DNA of 6,353 nt from CAZYWA01 sp964650975 [NCBI: uncultured bacterium]. Its GTDB lineage: Bacteria > JADJOY01. A program made the position numbers and the translations under genes. The stretch covers positions 1-6,353 of the forward strand of contig CAZYWA010000470.1 of assembly GCA_964650975.1 (NCBI GenBank). The letters are read 5' to 3'. The notes below the pieces were generated by a model. It was not told the DNA's origin, searched no databases, and was given only the letters and a program-made list of their open reading frames with translations. Shown in pieces: positions 3,990 to 6,353 of this stretch (the stretch's first letter is position 1; each line of letters begins with the position of its first letter).

Positions 3990-6086
3990 ATGACGGCTTC
4001 GATGCTGCGCCGGTGGCTGCTCCGTCCCGCTGTCCGCCTTGCCCCGATGGTGATCGCGACCGTGGGCGCGGCGCCGGCGATGGCCGCGCCGATCTTCTCG
4101 AACGACTTCGAATCGGGGACGGTCTGCCCGTGGAGCGACAGCGGTCCACACGTCTACTGCTGGAGCAATCCGGCGGGCGGCGACTGGAACGCGCCCGGGA
4201 ACTGGCGCGATGGGGTGGTGCCGCCCGGTGGTGCCGATGTCGGGATCGACCTGCCTGGACCGACGATGACGATCACGATCTCGAGCGCCAACGTCACGGT
4301 CCATCACCTGACGGTGTATGCGAACGTCGATCTCGAGGGCCATGCGCTCAACGTCACGGGGCTGGGCCGGATCAACGGTCATCTCGCTTCGACGGGTGCC
4401 GCGTCGATCGGGGTGGCCGGCGCGGGAGCCAGCCTGGTCGCCAACGACACGGCGTCGAGCCTGCCCGGAGTCGCCTTGAGCGCGACGGACGGTGGGTCGC
4501 TGACGATGAACGCGGTGACCAGCATCGCCGGCAGCCAGATCAACGTGGATGGCGCGACGTCGTTGCTCGGCCTGCCCGCGGTCACCAACATCGATGATGC
4601 GTGGATCTACGCCTCGAACGGCGGACACGTGAGCCTGCCGTCGGTCACATCGATGACGTGCAGCTCGAGCACCAAGCCTTGCACGTCGCAATTCCCATTC
4701 CAGGCGGTCGGCGCGGGCTCGACCATCACGCTGTCGTCGCTCACGAGCTTCACGGGGTCTTCGGGCATCGGGCTCGAAGTGATCGCGGAGAGCGGGGGAC
4801 GCGTGCAGCTCGCGGCGCTCGCGACCGTCACCATGTCGAACGGCACCACGCTCGCCTTCTTTTCGAGCGGCACCGGCACCGAGATCGATCTGAACGCGCT
4901 CGTCACGCTGCCGCTGGCGGTGTCGATCACGACCCAGAGCGGCGGGAAGCTGGTGGCTCCGTCGCTCGCGGTGGTCGCGGGGCCGCTCGCGGTTTCGGGC
5001 GGGACGGTGTCTCTGCCCGCAACCACGACGCTCACGAACACGTCGATCACGGTGGGCGCCGGCGGCTCGCTCACGCTGGGCGGCACGCCGACGGCCGCGG
5101 GCGCGGCCCTCAACGTCTCGGCGGGCGGGTCGCTGACCGCGTCGGGTTTGACCAGCCTGTCGGGCGGCACCATCGACATCTCGGGCGGGACGTCATCGCT
5201 CAGCCTGCCCGCCGTCACCGACATCGACGATGCGTGGCTCCACGCCTCGAACGGTGGACACGTGAGCCTGCCGTCGGTCACCTCGATGACGTGCAGCACG
5301 AGCAGCAAGCCTTGCTCGACGCTGTTCCCGTTCCAGGCGGCCGGCGCGGGCTCGACGATCACGCTGGCGTCGCTCACGACCTTCACGGGGTCCTCGGGCA
5401 TCGGGCTCGAAGTGATCGCGGGCAGCGGGGCACTCGTGCAGCTCGGGGCGCTCGCCACCGTGGCCATGTCGAACGGCAGCACGCTCGGATTCTCTTCGAC
5501 CGGCGCTGGCACCGAGATCGATCTCAACTCGCTCTCGTCCGGTGGCTACGACGCGGGCAAGGTGACTTTCCTGACATCGGCTGGCGGTATCATCGTTCGT
5601 CCAGGCGGCTTGACGATGCAGACCGGTGGGCTCGGTTCGCGCTGGTCCGGGCTACCGGCGGCGATCGCCGAGGTCGACCTCGACGGCGATGGCAAGGCGG
5701 ACCGGATCTGGATCGCTCCGGGCTCGAGCACGCTCGAGGTCGCGGCGACGTCGGGACCGACGGGTACCGGGATCACCACCCGCTACGCGATCGGCGGTCT
5801 CGCCTCGGTGCTGGGGATCGGGGACTGGGATGGCGACGGCGCCCTGGACGTGGCCGTGGTCGATCCGGTTTCGAGGGAAGTGGCCGTCTTCCTCGGCGTC
5901 GGCGATGGCACCTTCGGCGAGGCGCGGCGCTCGGCGATGCCGGCGGTGCCGGGATCCATCGAGGCCAAGGACGTGAACGGGGACGGTGTCCTCGACCTGA
6001 TCCTCCGCAACCTCGATGGAACCAGGCGAGCGACGCTGCTGGGGCGCGGGGACGGTACCTTCGCGGCGGCCACACCCACTCCCTGA
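3990..6086 (+). CDS. Exported beta-solenoid protein with three FG-GAP/VCBS repeats
   Basis: This 698-residue protein is probably secreted or on the cell surface. Residues 1-32 form a signal peptide: basic MLRRWLLRPAVR, a hydrophobic core, and cleavage likely after AMA (30-32). The mature N-terminus has a DFESGTVCPWSD segment (39-50). It is followed by GGDWNAPGNWRDGVVPPGGA (63-82), the entry typical of adhesin-like right-handed beta-helix regions. Residues about 85-520 are rich in G, S, T and A, with short strand-turn units such as SLPSVTSM and GAGSTITLSSL. A module around 161-307 recurs 211 residues later, each copy with a CysX(6)Cys pair (MTCSSSTKPC, MTCSTSSKPC). The C-terminus has three calcium-loop motifs, DLDGDGKAD (563), DWDGDGALD (612) and DVNGDGVLD (661), exactly 49 residues apart. 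No membrane anchor or sorting motif is seen. The ATG has a modest AGGA (3983-3986) and gives the signal peptide. Function is unknown; adhesion or carbohydrate or matrix binding is plausible. Confidence 0.9.
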   Translation: MTASMLRRWLLRPAVRLAPMVIATVGAAPAMAAPIFSNDFESGTVCPWSDSGPHVYCWSNPAGGDWNAPGNWRDGVVPPGGADVGIDLPGPTMTITISSANVTVHHLTVYANVDLEGHALNVTGLGRINGHLASTGAASIGVAGAGASLVANDTASSLPGVALSATDGGSLTMNAVTSIAGSQINVDGATSLLGLPAVTNIDDAWIYASNGGHVSLPSVTSMTCSSSTKPCTSQFPFQAVGAGSTITLSSLTSFTGSSGIGLEVIAESGGRVQLAALATVTMSNGTTLAFFSSGTGTEIDLNALVTLPLAVSITTQSGGKLVAPSLAVVAGPLAVSGGTVSLPATTTLTNTSITVGAGGSLTLGGTPTAAGAALNVSAGGSLTASGLTSLSGGTIDISGGTSSLSLPAVTDIDDAWLHASNGGHVSLPSVTSMTCSTSSKPCSTLFPFQAAGAGSTITLASLTTFTGSSGIGLEVIAGSGALVQLGALATVAMSNGSTLGFSSTGAGTEIDLNSLSSGGYDAGKVTFLTSAGGIIVRPGGLTMQTGGLGSRWSGLPAAIAEVDLDGDGKADRIWIAPGSSTLEVAATSGPTGTGITTRYAIGGLASVLGIGDWDGDGALDVAVVDPVSREVAVFLGVGDGTFGEARRSAMPAVPGSIEAKDVNGDGVLDLILRNLDGTRRATLLGRGDGTFAAATPTP
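4470..4910 (+). repeat. Internal duplication in the exported-protein gene, copy 1
   Basis: This aligns without gaps to 5103-5543 at a constant offset of 633 bp (211 codons). The best-conserved part, 4557-4910, encodes LPAVTNIDDAW, SNGGHVSLPSVTSMTC, TGSSGIGLEVIA and GTEIDLN. The high nucleotide similarity, including silent sites, suggests a fairly recent duplication within the gene or ongoing conversion. Confidence 0.88.
5103..5543 (+). repeat. Internal duplication in the exported-protein gene, copy 2
   Basis: This is the second copy, encoding LPAVTDIDDAW, SNGGHVSLPSVTSMTC, TGSSGIGLEVIA and GTEIDLN. It leads directly into the linker before the FG-GAP/VCBS repeats. Confidence 0.88.
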
Positions 6087-6142
6087 GCCGGGCGGTGGGG
6101 CGTCGGGCCCGGGGCGCTTCGGCTGCTGCTGCTGGTCGGGCC

Positions 6143-6353
6143 GTGTACCCGGACCGCCGCGCCGCGATCGCCTACGAGCTGGCGAGCGCGCACTGGGGAC
6201 GCGGGCTCGCCTCGAGGCCGTCCAGGCATGATCCCGGAGCTCGTGACCACTGGGGGGTTCATGCCCTTTCGGCGGTGCTGAAGAGCACGAACCTGCGATC
6301 GCGCCGCCTCCTTGATCGGGTGGGCCGGACGAACTCCTCATGCTACGCAAGCT
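6143..6353 (+). pseudogene. Decayed GNAT N-acetyltransferase (runs off the right edge)
   Basis: Pieces typical of a RimJ/RimL-like GNAT acetyltransferase appear in order but in three frames. From about 6143: RRAAIAYELASAHWGRGLAS, holding the acetyl-CoA-binding W-G-R-G-L-A loop. From about 6211, in a second frame: EAVQA. From about 6231, in a third: MIPELVTT. From about 6252, back in the first frame: WGVHALSAVLKSTNLRSRRL, the N-x-x-S-x-x-L-L core. From about 6322, in another frame: GPDELLMLRK, a plausible C-terminal strand. Three single-base losses (near 6210, 6229 and 6251) would explain the first three shifts. The N-terminal third of the domain is not recognisable between 6087 and 6142. Sequencing error is an alternative, but the other genes in the window are intact, so decay after the upstream gene is more likely. 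Confidence 0.72.

Noticed and set aside
3756-4691. 311-residue minus-strand frame over the brnT promoter and the start of the exported protein
   Set aside because: It is H/R/D-rich without family features, and it runs through the promoter region and antisense to a signal peptide.
4607-5527. 306-residue minus-strand frame inside the exported-protein gene
   Set aside because: It mirrors the duplicated sense sequence and shows no signal, motif or ribosome site. The sense strand has a signal peptide and calcium loops.

Overview
The window is GC-rich, densely coding DNA from a Gram-negative-type bacterium. A LysR regulator divergent from an aldo/keto reductase, ParE- and BrnT-type toxin-antitoxin pairs, and a large exported beta-solenoid protein with an FESG..CPWS N-terminus and FG-GAP/VCBS repeats suggest a proteobacterium, myxobacterium-like organism or acidobacterium. 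No ribosomal or housekeeping marker is present, so this is inference only.

Left part (1-2031): an aldo/keto reductase on the minus strand runs off the left edge and is divergent from a LysR-type regulator on the plus strand. The 119-bp gap between them holds a T-N11-A dyad two bases before the regulator start and a second inverted repeat. This is the classic layout in which a LysR protein controls itself and the oxidoreductase beside it. A GC-rich hairpin follows the regulator.

Middle part (2110-3782): a small toxin-antitoxin cluster, all on the minus strand. In the order the strand is read it contains a BrnT/BrnA pair, a decayed fragment that looks like the C-terminus of a ParE-type toxin, and an intact addiction-module antitoxin/ParE-type toxin pair. 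The intact ParE-type pair lies between two direct copies of a 40-bp repeat (33/40 identical, 742 bp apart), which gives it the look of an exchangeable cassette. brnT has a perfect 7-3-7 palindrome touching its start codon and no Shine-Dalgarno sequence, whereas brnA has a strong one.

Right part (3882-6353): three small hairpins precede a 698-residue exported protein with a signal peptide, a beta-solenoid region containing a 211-residue-offset internal duplication, and three calcium-loop repeats spaced exactly 49 residues apart. After it lies a GNAT acetyltransferase pseudogene whose recognisable pieces are scattered over three frames and run to the right edge.

No RNA gene, CRISPR array, transposase or integrase is visible. 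The parts most worth following are the repeat-flanked toxin-antitoxin cluster and the architecture of the exported protein; neither is proof of a new system.
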